A stretch of 64,000 nt of DNA. Source: Corylus avellana (lineage: Eukaryota > Streptophyta > Magnoliopsida > Fagales > Betulaceae). Each line of letters begins with the position of its first letter. Within the stretch, counting starts at the first letter, position 1. The notes under the pieces were generated by a model. That model made no database searches. It worked only from the letters and a program-made list of their open reading frames with translations, and was not told where the DNA came from. Positions 32,450 through 44,074 of this stretch are shown piece after piece. A program made the position numbers and the translations under genes. The DNA is taken from NCBI RefSeq assembly GCF_901000735.1, contig NC_081549.1, positions 19,915,584 to 19,979,583 on the forward strand. Direction: 5' to 3'.

Positions 32450-33880
32450 CACTCTTTCATGCATGGAAAAGCTACAAACAATTAAGTAGACAGAATTAGT
32501 TTTCACTTTTCATGATCTTAAGAAACTGAAATCCTTGAAATCATGGGATTAAATGTTTTGCCTTTTTTGTAGTATTCATATATAAATCCAGATCTCTGTA
32601 ATACGATATTAGCTGCATGGTTTCATACTTAATTAATGTTCCTATTAACATTTATTTTTGCCTAGTTGCTATTAATTATTAAATGTCCTCCATATCTCTC
32701 TGTTAACATACTTTTTTTAAAAAAAATTTAATTTGTCTTTTTTTTTTTTCCCATAATTTGTCCTCTATATCTCTGTTAACATCAAAATTGACGTTTTCCT
32801 AACTTTATTTATTTATTTATTTATTTTAGATTTGATTTTTTAATTAAATTATTAAAAAAAATATTATTTTAATGCGATGTAGTAAAAGTACTTACGTGGC
32901 ACTAATGGACGACATAATTTCAAAGGAAAAACCAACGCAATATGATCTATTGCTAATTTTTCCTGGCAAGACTGCACTTTTCGACCCGAGCCAAAATTTT
33001 CCAAATATGTTTCAAACCCCAAGTTTTACATAGAAAATAATTTTAAAAGGTGATCACCGATTTTTGCAAATTCCAACAAGTTCTGTGGATCGAATATCAC
33101 TTATAAGATGCTTAAGCTAAAGGTGTAAGAACACTCACAATGGAAGAGTCAAATAATATTTTTATCTGAAATCATTCGATTAACAAAAAAAAAAGAAAAA
33201 ATTGCAAAATAGATATTTTAATGAATTAGCCCAAAAAAAAAAAATTGCTACATGTAGTGGCACTATTCAAATAGCCATTTTATTTTCAATGAAAACTTAT
33301 TCTGCAGCTTTCCTAATAAAGCTAGAATCTGACTTTGATCGGCAAGAACAATATTCTCGGATCCCTATGCCCCTTATTCTCCCACAACCGGTTCTATTCA
33401 CACATTTTCTTTCTAAGTGGGCTGAACGAAACAACCAGGTCTTCTAGTAATAGCCCACCGTCTCATTTTCAAATGGGCCCACACCCTTAAATTGAACCAA
33501 CCCAGCCCCAAATTAACCCAACACAACCTTCCCCTCTTAACCCACAAAAAATACCAAGGATTTTCTTAAAATAATGACAATTAATTATGGTTTTCTGCCA
33601 AATAGAATAATGTTATTGACATACTATAGTAACTATACCATAATCTCACATTCTTTTTTTTTTTTTTCCTAAGCTAATAAGGGAAAAGGTTACAAAGGGG
33701 TCTTCCTTACTCTTTATTCTAACGGAAAGATAATAGGAGACCAATCTAGAATGCTTCCTAACACTAAGTTGGAAGCGGTCTATCGAGTTAAACAATATGC
33801 ATGATAATTTGAACTCCTAAAGGCTTTGCAAGCCTTCCACCTATACAAAACTAACAAAATAATAGAAGCAAAATTCTAGT
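32450..33880. repeat. Duplicated block I, downstream of the LRR gene
   Basis: Shared with about 41620-43640 in segments. It contains the motif GACTGCACTTTTCGACC, which also recurs near 42675, 47115 and 63355. No gene. Block II has an extra insertion (about 41860-42490) in the middle. Confidence 0.8.
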
Positions 33881-33959
33881 ATTGGAACGTATTTTCGATG
33901 TAGATATTTGTAGTGTTGGAACATATTTTCGATGTATATATTTGTTTTGTTTAGTATTG

Positions 33960-34450
33960 TGTTGGAACGTAGTATATGTGTTGAAATTTTGTTTAATTAA
34001 TTTATGTTGGAATTTCATATGTATTGAATGTATATGCAAATTGAATTGGAATTTTATATATGTATTGGGTTTGGATGTATTGGATATGTTTGATTTATTG
34101 GATTAATTTGATGTATTTGATGTATTTGATGTATTGGATTAATTGGATGTATTTGATATATTGGATGTTGTTGGATGTATTGGAATGGAGATGTTATTGG
34201 ATGTATTGGATTAATTGGATGTAAATGTAGAAATTGGATTGAATTGAATGTATATATTGGATAATTTAAATGTAGAAATTTGTTTGAATTGAATGTATTA
34301 GATAATTTAAATGTAGATACTGGATTGAATTGAATGTATTGGATAATGTAAATGTAGATATTGGATTGGATTAAATTGAATTGAATGTATTGGATATTGA
34401 ATGCATTGGATATATTGGATATTGGTTATATATTGAATGTATTGGATATC
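33960..34450. repeat. Minisatellite of TTGGATGTA / GAATTGAATGTATTGGAT units
   Basis: Irregular tandem repeats of a 10-25 base AT-rich unit. The frames here (33851-34039, 33882-34106) are repeat artefacts. Confidence 0.85.
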
Positions 34451-34552
34451 AGGTTAATACATAAATCTGGGTATAAACCAGAATAATTCAGAAAATATAT
34501 AATTTTTTTAAAAAAAAAAAATTATTTTTGACGTGTCAAACGGTGACATGTC

Positions 34553-34695
34553 AAAATTTTTTTGACATGGCATTTTCATCACGTCAAAAATTTTTGACGT
34601 GCTAAAACTGGAACGTAAAAAAAAAAAAAATTTAACGTTCCAGTTTCTGACACGTCAAAAATTTCTGACGTGGTGAAAATGCCATGTCAAAAAGT
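34553..34695. repeat. Foldback with about 60-bp arms
   Basis: Arms about 34558-34615 (TTTGACATGGCATTTTCATC, ACGTCAAAAATTTTTGACGT, ACTGGAACGT) and 34634-34695 (the inverse), around an A/T-rich loop. It belongs to the subterminal region of the CACTA-like element. Confidence 0.8.
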
Positions 34696-35025
34696 TGAAT
34701 TTTTTTATACCTGCCCTTTTAACCGTTGAGACGCGTCAGAAAGGACACATCAGAAGAGTTTTCTGATGTTTCAATGGCACTGACACATCAGAAATGGCCA
34801 GTAAAAAAATTGCAATTTTTGTAGTGATGAAACATAGAGAAAAAAAAAAAAAAATTGAAGAAAGTTTATTGTATGATTCCAACAGCTTTTATTAACCGAG
34901 CTTGCTAATACATAATTATTACAATGAATTTATTATTATTTTGAGACCTAAAATGGGTCTATTAGACAAGCGAAAAATGAGCCCAGAATCTTCATGCGGA
35001 TCCATTTGTAAAAATTCCTTGGTTG

Positions 35026-35500
35026 TTAATTTCCACAATCGCACTCATGGTTTCTACAATCACAACGAGCACAACGTGGATAACATTTGCCTTCACAGTC
35101 ATCATAATTTATGCATCTGGAGGGTACTGTTCTTGGCATTCTTGCCTCAACTCCCAGTGGTAAACCTGCATATATAAACCATTTTAATTGTTAATATATA
35201 TATCTCAAACTCACAATCCTTTTTTTTTTTTTTTAAGGTGAACCAACCTATGCTATAGTTTTTTAAAGGTCTAGATTAATAATTTTGTGTTCTCTTTCTC
35301 ATGAAAAAGTTAAAATTAAATATGAATACTTAAAAAAACTACTGCACCTATACTGTAATTTTTTTTATAGCAAGAAATCCAAATCCGAGCGTTAAATTTG
35401 CAAGTAAAATGAGATTGTGAGAATTATAAAAGAGCGAGATACCAGTTGCAATGAGCAAAAAGATTGCCACAAAAGCTAGCTTGAGTACGGATTTCTTCAT
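35026..35500 (-). CDS. Secreted 8-cysteine defensin-like peptide, 65 aa, two exons
   Basis: Exon 1 is 35443-35500 (58 nt) and exon 2 is 35026-35165 (140 nt), joined with a GT-AG intron in frame. The precursor starts MKKSVLKLAFVAIFLLIATG, a clear signal peptide. A short linker (LPLGVEARMPRTVPS) precedes a mature part with eight Cys spaced C-x5-C-x3-C-x3-C-x2-C-x1-C-x4-C-x1-C. The C-x3-C with C-x-C pattern and the intron just after the signal peptide resemble plant defensin-like and nodule-type cysteine-rich peptides; the CS-alpha-beta fold is inference. Expected to be secreted. A TATAAATATATA promoter lies near 35581-35592. It is the most complete member of the family here and lies inverted relative to the other three. 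Confidence 0.78.
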
Positions 35501-35580
35501 ATCCTTGTGATGGCGAGCTAACAAGGGTTCCTTCTCTTAAGGATATACAAATTACAAATACTTGGCGTAGGGGCTATATA

Positions 35581-35592
35581 TATATATTTATA
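35581..35592 (-). promoter_or_regulatory. TATA box of the 8-cysteine peptide gene
   Basis: Reverse strand TATAAATATATA in the conserved context TTAATGCATATAAATATA...TAGCCCC, also found upstream of the relatives at 25403, 43990 and 45533. Confidence 0.55.
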
Positions 35593-36050
35593 TGCATTAA
35601 GGGGAGACATCATTAAACAAGGTTTCTAAAATATATATTTTAAAAAATCTCAACAATTATTATCAAATTATGGTTGGGATTTTTGTAATATAAAAATTTA
35701 TCACTTTTCAAGTACTGAAACATATTACAAATGAGACCCAATTCAAAAAAATAAAAAATAAAGGTAATTTATAAATATTTAATTGGTAATATGACGAAAT
35801 TTTAATAATTTAATTTAAGTACAATTAATGTACATGCATGATTGGGACCATTTATATGCATTAACGAATGCCACATTAAACAACGGATCAAGATTTTCAC
35901 AAATCCCGACAGTTGTTATCAAATGAAATGATTGATATTTTTTTTGTCATATAATTAAGCATTTACTATTTTTTCAAATGAAAAAAAAAATGATAAATAC
36001 AAAGTTAATTAGTATTTAATTGGCAATATGAGAAAATTTTAACCATTTGA
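35588..36050. repeat. Tandemly duplicated promoter region of the cysteine-peptide gene
   Basis: About 35588-35800 and about 35850-36050 are diverged tandem copies: each has TTTATATGCATTAA, a CATTAAACAA motif, a ...CAACAATTATTATCAAAT / GACAGTTGTTATCAAATG motif, and TTTAATTGGTAATATGA / TTTAATTGGCAATATGA. The same upstream block occurs once upstream of 44075 (43850-43980) and 45621 (45380-45510). Confidence 0.65.
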
Positions 36051-36167
36051 TTTGAAATCAACGATTCGACCGTAAGAGTACAAAGAAGGCTGGTGTGGTA
36101 GCTAGGTAAAATATAATATAATATAATAAAAATGTACATGGTAGATGAAAAGCACTTACAATAATGA

Positions 36168-36169
<2 letters not shown>

Positions 36170-36221
<52 letters not shown>

Positions 36222-36330
36222 ATGCATATATGCGTGTATGTACATCCATATATGCATGTACATATGTGTGTGCATGCATGCATATATGTATATGTGTGTA
36301 TACATGGATACATGCATGTATGTAAGTGTG
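36170..36330. repeat. TA/TG/TGCA alternating purine-pyrimidine tract
   Basis: (TA)n at 36171-36207, then (TG)n, then TATGCATATATGCGTGTATG-type repeats. Long alternating purine-pyrimidine DNA can adopt Z-form. Open frames in it encode only Tyr-Ile/Cys-Met repeats and are not genes. Confidence 0.9.
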
Positions 36331-36844
36331 ATGACTACATCATTTCATTGTTACATTCAATTTCATTGTGCGATGACTACACCACAATTGTACTGTTCTA
36401 CAACTCCTACAAAAAACTTTCATCCATTACAATATAGCTGGCCTACATACAACATTGCATGAAATTTTTGGAAATTAATACTCCAACAAGTCCTCAAATA
36501 ACTTTCATCCATTAATTACAACATAACAGAAAAATTGAACCTTAATCAATCACTTTGAACCCTAACCAAGCTAAAATCAAAACCAAGAAGATTAAACCGA
36601 AGTGGACGGCACTCAGGTGGCTAATTTTCGCCTTCTAAAAAAAATCAAAAATAAAACGGGGCATTTTAATTATTTTAGCATCATTCATTAGAATTTAACA
36701 GAAAATTTTACAAAATAGATGAAATTAAAAGTGACTAAAAAATAAAATACTCAAAATTACAACTTTTAATAATATAAAGTTAACATAACTACAATACTCA
36801 TTCATGATACATCAAAGGAATATAAAATGTTTGGGTGAAGTAAA

Positions 36845-36978
36845 ACAGCACGCGGCGTGTATGGCACGCCAGTGCAATTTTTTTTTTTTTAATTTTTAAT
36901 TATAAAAAAAAAAATAAAAAAATAAAAAAATAAAAATTGCACTGGCGTGCATGGCACGCATGGCACGCGGCGTGCTGT
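36845..36978. mobile_element. Foldback MITE with GC-rich ends
   Basis: Left arm ACAGCACGCGGCGTG...GGCACGCCAGTGCAATTTTT, right arm its inverse with a short extra repeat of GCATGGCAC. An AT-rich centre lies between. The equivalent place in block I (about 26830-26880) lacks it, so it inserted after the duplication. Confidence 0.7.
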
Positions 36979-37009
36979 GTATCACGGTCCAAAATGTTTT
37001 CCCAAAATA

Positions 37010-37590
37010 TTTCACACAAGCTAATCATTAGTTGCTAAAAACCATGCAGCTTTCACATTTTTTAATGATAAAAGAAAACATATATAATTAAGTATAAATA
37101 ACTACATTTTTTCAATATATATATATATATATATATATATAGTTTCATTCTCAAGCTTGTGATGACGGTGGAAACAAGATTGACCTAAGCCATTTGAACT
37201 TTTATATGCCTAAATTTTTCTGATTTTTACTTCACTCACCTCTCTCTCTCTCTCTCTCGCCCCTGGTGTGCATAAGATTAGACCTTTGTCTGATGTTCAA
37301 GAAAGGGACCGCGAGAATCCACTTGTTGTGACAGCGAGAATCCACTATTGCTGATATAATAACTTCTATATGCAATGTTGACATGAATAGAAAGGGAACG
37401 GTTCGAATACCATTTACTAACATCACCGAAAACCTTGTTAAAATACTGTTAAGAGAAGGTTTTGTTGAAAACGTGAGAAAACATCAAGAAAGCAACAAAT
37501 ATTTGTTGGTTTTAATCCTACCACATAGAAGGAATAGGAAAGGGCCCTATAAAACTGTTTTAAATTTAAAACGGATCTTACACAAAAATA
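37010..37590. repeat. Duplicated block II carrying the rps8 fragment
   Basis: Matches 26880-27440. Here an extra GTTTCATTCTCAAGCTTGTG segment follows the TA run. Confidence 0.85.
37344..37582 (+). pseudogene. rps8: Nuclear copy of a chloroplast rps8 fragment (copy II)
   Basis: Second copy of 27203-27433. It reads Thr-Ile-Ala-Asp-Ile-Ile-Thr-Ser-Ile, [52 protein letters not shown]. It is closer to plastid S8 than copy I at several places (Ala, Glu-Asn-Leu, Lys-Arg-Ile) and is open a little further, then similarity ends. The C-terminal half is missing, so it is not a functional S8. Confidence 0.82.
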
Positions 37591-37599
37591 ATCCAATTT

Positions 37600-39000
37600 A
37601 GGAAAGTTCTGTCATCAGATTCTTTTCCCTGCAGCTGCTCTGAAGGGGAAACACTGAAATGACAAGTTTTCCCTATACTGATACCCCCATGTGAAGAAAT
37701 TGATACCTTTATTGCTGTTGGGTTTCACAAAGGATTAATCAATATAATTTATATATTTTGAACGGAGTAATTCTACTGGTTATGTCGATGAGATGTCGTT
37801 GTCCAATGTCTTATATATGACATTGACAGGGTCTGCTTTAGCTTTATGTAGTGGTTGTGTGGAATTTATTCTGTATGTAATGTGAATGTGTGATGAATTT
37901 TATATCATCATGGGTAATAACTTGTTTATGATTCTTCATTGTTAAATCTCAGTAATTTTAAGTTGTTTATGCCATATCTTTCACTGTTGCGGGGATACAC
38001 CAATCACCATATATAATGGGCCTTTTTTAGGTGAAAATTATTTTTAACATTTTGGTTGGATGAAGCTGTTTTATGATTTACTTAAAAGTTTTTTTATCTT
38101 ATTCTTTGGGCGTTTAAACAGGCTCGTGTTGAGTAAGCCAAAAGAGACAGGCCGACGATCCCATGTAAATAGTGTTGTTTTTCTGCACTTAACTTCATTG
38201 ATTTATAGCAGAGAACGACGTCGCACTCAACAATAATAATGGCCAGAGCAAAGAAGCAAACATATATATATAAAAACTTAACATTAAAGTAGTGCGATTA
38301 TATATGTTACATGTGCTAACTGACAAACTTCCCCAACTTGTAGACAGACCAATAGTGCACCTAGGCTGTATCTTCCAGCTTACACAAAAAGTTAAAACAT
38401 TGTTTTTCCAATTAAGGAAGGTTCTTCTATGCAGAGACGAGTGCCAAATATCCCAAAAGCCATCAAAAGTAAAAGTTACTAGTTTTTTAATATTATGATT
38501 ATCCTCTTAACTCACTCATTGATGCCATTATATATATTTCTTGGTTTCTTTGTACCCTTATTTTTTAGTTCCCTCCTTAAGTTTCATTCCCCCTCCCTTT
38601 TACTTTGCTCTCCTTACCCATATCTCTTTTTTCTTCTTCACACAGCCAGACAAAGACAGAAACCCGAGATAAATCTTATGGCAAATTTTTTTGTGAGTTT
38701 TTTTTTGGTTTGTTTGTTTATTTCATTTTGCAGTTGATTTCAGTAACCTGTTCTCATTGCTATACCATCATTGATTCTGAGTTCTTTCGAACTCGAGCAC
38801 TTACGAGAAATGCATGACTATTATTATTTGTTAATTCCAAAAAAAAAAAAAAAAATTGATTTTCCTATCTTTTCTTTCGTTAGTTTTCGGAAACATGTTC
38901 CACACACCCGCACACTAAAAGTTTAATTTAATTTAATTATTATTATTATTTAAAATAAACAAAAGACAGAAAATTGAGGAGTGGCTGTCGGTGGCAGCCA
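37600..39000. other. Intergenic, no gene recognised
   Basis: AT-rich with CT runs near 38600. Frames at 38292-38817 have no recognisable domain and no family resemblance. Confidence 0.5.
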
Positions 39001-39005
39001 CCCCT

Positions 39006-39509
39006 GGGGAGGCCCGAATGGCCACCCCTGAAAGCCACCCCCATCATATACAAATACAAGTACATGATGGCTGCTGTTCCTGTTCCTCCTGAGCTCCTCA
39101 TTCCCGTTAGCAGGACTTCCTCTGACCCGGCTGCTTCCCACTCTCCCTGTAATGATCCTTAACTCTTGTTGACTTTTTGTTCTTCAATCTCTGCTTACTT
39201 TTATGATGGGCTGCTCCTTTCTTCTCCTTTTTTAACTGATCTGATGTGGGTCTAATTCTCTCTCTTCACATGCACACAGCACACAAACACAATATGCTAC
39301 CTGTTTCAGTCTCTCAGTTTCTTATCTGGTTTTTGCCATTTGATGTGTGTTTGTGGCTGTTTGATGTGGGTTTGCTCAGTGTGTTGTGTGGGCGTGTTAA
39401 AGTTTGTGCCTTTTGTTATACACCTGCAATCTTTTCGTGATGGGCGGTGCCACCACAGGGGTGGCTCGCGGGCCACCCCTGTGGTGTGGGTGGCCATTCG
39501 GGCCTCCCC
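39006..39509. mobile_element. Terminal-inverted-repeat element with GGGTGGCC ends
   Basis: GGGGAGGCCCGAATGGCCAC at 39006-39025 and its inverse at 39488-39509. Inside, 39060-39160 has a coding-like stretch (MMAAVPVPPELLIPVSRTS) that could be a captured gene fragment, and a second local palindrome (CCACAGGGGTGGCTCGCG / GGCCACCCCTGTGG, 39453-39487) lies beside the right end. It is non-autonomous. Superfamily not determined. Confidence 0.55.
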
Positions 39510-39520
39510 CAAGGGAGGGA

Positions 39521-39725
39521 AGCACCCTAAAAACAGAAACATTAATGGAAAAATTTGGCATAAACTGTTAGAAAATTTGATATTCATTTAGAAAATAACC
39601 CTGGGGAAGAAGTTGTGAAAAAGTTAATAAATATTGAAGAAGTTTAGAAAACTTTGGCATAAACTGTTAGAAAATATTGAACATCAAACAGCACCAAACA
39701 CTAATGTTTCTGTTTTTAGGGTGCT
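39521..39725. mobile_element. 205-bp MITE-like inverted repeat
   Basis: AGCACCCTAAAAACAGAAAC(ATTA) at 39521-39544 and its inverse with one base missing at 39703-39725. Inside, TTTGGCATAAACTGTTAGAAAAT occurs twice (39553 and 39655). The stretch ATTGAACATCAAAC-GCACCAAACACTA just before the right arm also occurs in the LRR intron of block I (about 30978). Confidence 0.6.
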
Positions 39726-40931
39726 CCAATATTATTCATGCCATTTTTTTTTTAATATAAAACTACCAACATTATTTTGCTTACAAAATGTGTATGCTAA
39801 CAAGAATGAGGTACACATATATCAACATTCTCATGTTTTTTAGTACACTTAATATATAGAAACACCTAATATATGAACACCTAATATACACCTAATACTA
39901 CAGTACAATTCCTAAAACCAAATGGAACCCAAAAAAAAAAAGCAAAATCCACCAAAAACAATTATAGACCAGATGAATCAAATTAAAGAATAAAAAAGTT
40001 TTGACACCTTCAAATGGCAACTATGAAACATGCATGTATTAAGTAGCACATGGATAACTATAGTTAAGATTATAATATAAAGGAAGAGCGAAACAGAAAC
40101 CACAGACCTAATAAACTCCATATATTCCTTGTCAGAGAGAGGGCTGATAAGAATTTCTGCATAGAATCAAACAAAATCACAGAGAGAATTAATTAGATGA
40201 GAGAGAAAGACAGAGAAGAACCTTGAAGAAGTTGCAATAATTGAAAGTTTAAACATTTCTTAGCAAAATAAAAAGAATCGAACAGAATTATAAAAAGAAA
40301 AATCATTTTAGAAAGTTACATCAGTTCATGAATTTATCTGTAAAAATGACATTACTAATAGTAACTGTAGTAAAGTTATACATCAGTACATTACTGAACA
40401 TAGTGACACAAAATATTGCATGAATGTATATATCACCAAAAAAAAAAAATATTATCATAATACACTTAATTTTTTTTAATCCATAAAAAATAAAACATGT
40501 TAAATTATTTGTTTCCATATGTGTAATTTATAATGAAAATAAGTATAAAGAAAAAAAATTAGCAAGAGGAAAATTCGAATTTTGATTATTAAGGCATTAA
40601 TAATATTTGTGTGATACCTATTGTATTTCAATACAAAATAACAATTTTTTTTTTTAAATACAAAATAAAACAAAATCTTTCACTTAATATTTAATGCAAT
40701 TAAATAAATCATTTCACGTCATATTCCTACAAAACTCAACCCAATTTAATGATCGGTCCACTCTTAAGTTAAAAACCGATTCACTTTTTTACAAATGATA
40801 GGTTAATATATCAGTGTTTAAAAATCATATTTTAAAAAACTGGTTTATCCTTTAAAAAAATGAGTTCACGCCATATCTTGCAATTCTAGGCTATATATTA
40901 ATTCTAAGAGAGATTTAAGAGGGATTTCGGC

Positions 40932-40968
<37 letters not shown>

Positions 40969-40988
40969 NNNNNNNNNNNNNNNNNNNN
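40969..40988. other. Assembly gap (20 N)
   Basis: Twenty N between a TA run and an ATA run; a microsatellite-collapse gap. Confidence 0.95.
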
Positions 40989-41318
40989 ATAATAATAATA
41001 ATAATAACAAAAACTATTTATCTTTATAGTTTAATATAGTCATCCACAATCTGACCTACTAACCATCTATATATTTATTTTTACGTCATCTTTCTTGCGA
41101 TATCTTTGTAGTTGAAAACCTTTGTTTAATATATATATATACCATATCATTTGGCTAAAAAGAATTGATACCTGTTACACGTACAACAGGATTAAAACTA
41201 ACTGCTTCTTCAGTACTTTGAATTTTATTTCTGAATATTGATAAGGTTTTTTCTTCTCTTTTTTTTTCTAGTGATTTATCCAATAATAATTTGACTGGTC
41301 CCATGCCCAAGGTACATC

Positions 41319-41623
41319 NNNNNNNNNNNNNNNNNNNNNNNNNNNNNNNNNNNNNNNNNNNNNNNNNNNNNNNNNNNNNNNNNNNNNNNNNNNNNNNNNN
41401 NNNNNNNNNNNNNNNNNNNNNNNNNNNNNNNNNNNNNNNNNNNNNNNNNNNNNNNNNNNNNNNNNNNNNNNNNNNNNNNNNNNNNNNNNNNNNNNNNNNN
41501 NNNNNNNNNNNNNNNNNNNNNNNNNNNNNNNNNNNNNNNNNNNNNNNNNNNNNNNNNNNNNNNNNNNNNNNNNNNNNNNNNNNNNNNNNNNNNNNNNNNN
41601 NNNNNNNNNNNNNNNNNNNNNNN
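41319..41623. other. Assembly gap (305 N)
   Basis: Covers what would be exons 7-8 of the second LRR copy. The equivalent stretch in block I is roughly 410 bases. Confidence 0.95.
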
Positions 41624-43640
41624 AATCCTTGAATTCGTCGGATTAAATGTTTTGCCTTTTTTGTAGTATTCATATGTAAATCCAGATCTCTGTAATACGA
41701 TATTAGCTGCATGGTTTCAAACTTAATTAATGTTCCTATTAACATTTATTTTCGCCTAGTTGCTATTAATTATTAAATGTCTTCCATATCTCTCTGTTAA
41801 CATACATACTTTTTTAAAAAAATTTTAATTTGTCATTTTTTTTTCCCTTAATTTGTTTTATACTAAGAGTATTAGGAATAGATTCCTTAAATCTCATTCT
41901 CTTGCCTAAATGTAGCGAAAACTCCTAAAATGTCACATATAGCATACTCTCTTAGAGTATTAGCAGCAACTTTTCTTAGATTTTTTTTTTTTTAGTTAAA
42001 CTACGTTTTGCTTTACTATTCAAATAAATTGCATTAGTAATACTAGAAGTCACTCTTGTGTCTCTCCATGAATGATATAACTCTTAAAATCACAAATGGT
42101 GATTTTAAAAGTTACCTCATTTTTTTAGGAACACAAGAGTGACTTATAGAATTACTCCAATAATTTTCTTTATACCTTTTCTATACCATTTAAATAAGAT
42201 AATCAACCACTTTTTATTTATCTCGACATTTCCTAATTAATTAATAAAATAGGATTTCAAACTTTAAACCATGACACATTTTCTGTGACTAAAAAGCAAT
42301 ACCAAGCACTCGAGTTTTACAAACATAAAAAGGTATGACAAATAATGGGCCTAATCTGAAGCTCAACTTGGGTAAGTTTCTTCATCATACCGAACTGGCC
42401 TACCTGACAAGCAAACTGGGGGCATATGTAATACACGTGGCTAGGTTGCAGTGGTTGGGCCGTGTGTTTAATGGGCTAAAACGAAGACCATCAAAATTGA
42501 CGTTTTCCTAACTTTATTTTTTTTTTAAGATTTGATTTTTTAATTAAATTATTTAAAAAATATTATTTTAATGTGATGTAGTAAAAGTACTTACGTGGCA
42601 CTAATGGACGGCATAATTTCATTGTTTCAAAGGAAAAACCAACGCAATATGATCTATTCCTAATTTTTCCTAGCAAGACTGCACTTTTTGACCCGAGCCA
42701 AAATTTTCCAAATATGTTTCAAACCCCAAGTTTTACATAGAAAATAATTTTAAAAAAGTGATCACCGATTGTTGCAAATTCCAACAAGTTCTGGATTGAA
42801 TATCACTTATAATATGCTTAAGCTAAAGGAACACTCACCATACCATGGAGGAGCCAAATAATATTTTTATCTGAAATGGTTAATTAAATTTGTAAAAAAA
42901 CTTTAACATTAGATTAGCAAAAAAAAAAATACAAAATAGATATTTTATTAAATTAGCCAAAAAAGAAAATACTACATGTAACGGCACTATTCAAATAGCC
43001 ATTTTATTTTCGATGAAAACTTATTCTGCAGCTTTCCTAATAAAGCTAGAATCTGATTTTGATCGGCAAGAACCAGGTCTTCCCTATTCCCCTTATTCTC
43101 GGATCCCTATTCCCCTTATTCTCCCGCAACCGGTTCTTTTCACATACTTTCTTTCTAAGTGGGCTAAACCAAACAACCAGGTCTTCTAGTAATAGCCCAC
43201 CCTCTCATTTTCAAATGGGCCCACACCCTTAAATTGAACCAAACCCAGCCCCAAATTAACCCAACACAACCTTCCCCTCTTAACCCACAAAAAATACCAA
43301 GGATTTTCTTAAAATAATGACAATTAATTATGGTTTTCTACTAAATAGAATAATGTTATTGATATACTATAGTAACTATACCCTAATCTCACATTCTTTT
43401 TTTTCTTTTTTTTTTTTCCTAAGCTAATAAGGGAAAAGGTTACAAGGGGGTCTTCCCTACTCTTTATTCTAACTGAAAAATAATAGGAAACTAATCTGGA
43501 ATGCTCCCGAACACTAAGTTGAAAGCGGTCCATTGTGTAAAACAATGTGCACGATAATTTGGACTCCTAAAGGCTTTTCAAGCCTTCCACCTATACAAAA
43601 CTAACAAAATAATAGAAGCAAAATTCTAGTATTTGAAGAG
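41624..43640. repeat. Duplicated block II, downstream of the LRR copy
   Basis: Matches 32528-33880 with an inserted segment of about 630 bases (41860-42490) that contains a MITE and no gene. The small direct repeat TTCCCCTTATTCTC at 43087-43125 is copy II-specific. Confidence 0.8.
42034..42157. mobile_element. 124-bp foldback MITE
   Basis: TAGTAATACTAGAAGTCACTCTTGTGT on the left and its imperfect inverse ACACAAGAGTGACTTATAGAATTACT on the right. An inner palindrome AAAATCACAAATGGTGATTTT lies near the centre. It is inside the segment absent from block I. Confidence 0.75.
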
Positions 43641-44074
43641 ATTCGGTTGTTGAATGACAAGAACAATGTTGATGATCCGCCTCTTCAGCTCTTCCCCTGG
43701 TTTTCCCCTGTAAGTCCCAGGCTCTAGTCCTCTCCTTCTCCGTTTCTCTTTCAGATTTTTTCACACCCATTCGGCCTCTCTCTTTCAGTCTTTTTCCGTT
43801 TCTCGCTTCGCGTCCCTTTCTCGCTTCATCTCCATCTATATACCTTTATTAGTAATACATTTCAGTAGTTGAAATGTGATAAATGCTTATATTATAGAAA
43901 CCCCAATCATAATTTGATAATAAATTGTTGAGATTTCTGAAAATATATATTTTAGGAAACCTTGTTTAATGATGTCTTCCCTTAATGTATATAAATATAT
44001 AGCCCCTACACCAAGTATTTGTAATTTGTATATCCTCAAGAGAAGAAACCTTGTTGGCCTACCATAAAAAAGAA

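Larger units (their letters stand above)
33887..34826. mobile_element. CACTA-like element end with subterminal repeats
   Basis: The right end reads TTTTTGTAGTG (34816-34826), the inverse of the CACTACAAAAA terminus of plant CACTA elements. Inward lie repeated GACGTGTCA, TTTTTGACGTG and GACACATCAGAAA motifs in both orientations, like CACTA subterminal arrays. The left end was not found; left of 34450 is a TTGGATGTATTGGAT minisatellite. Block II diverges from block I at 33887/43634, giving the outer limit. No transposase. Confidence 0.5.
40560..41640 (+). pseudogene. Partial second copy of the LRR receptor gene
   Basis: Matches intron 5 and exon 6 of 29623-32446. The exon after the acceptor at 41271 reads Asp-Leu-Ser-Asn-Asn-Asn-Leu-Thr-Gly-Pro-Met-Pro, then enters the N gap (41319-41623) that hides the last exons. 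Exons 1-5 are not found upstream in block II, so this is a 5'-truncated copy. Confidence 0.75.

Noticed and set aside
36005..36462. Cys/Tyr/Met-rich open frames around 36 kb
   Set aside because: Translations of TA/TG/TGCA simple repeats on both strands; not cysteine-rich peptides.
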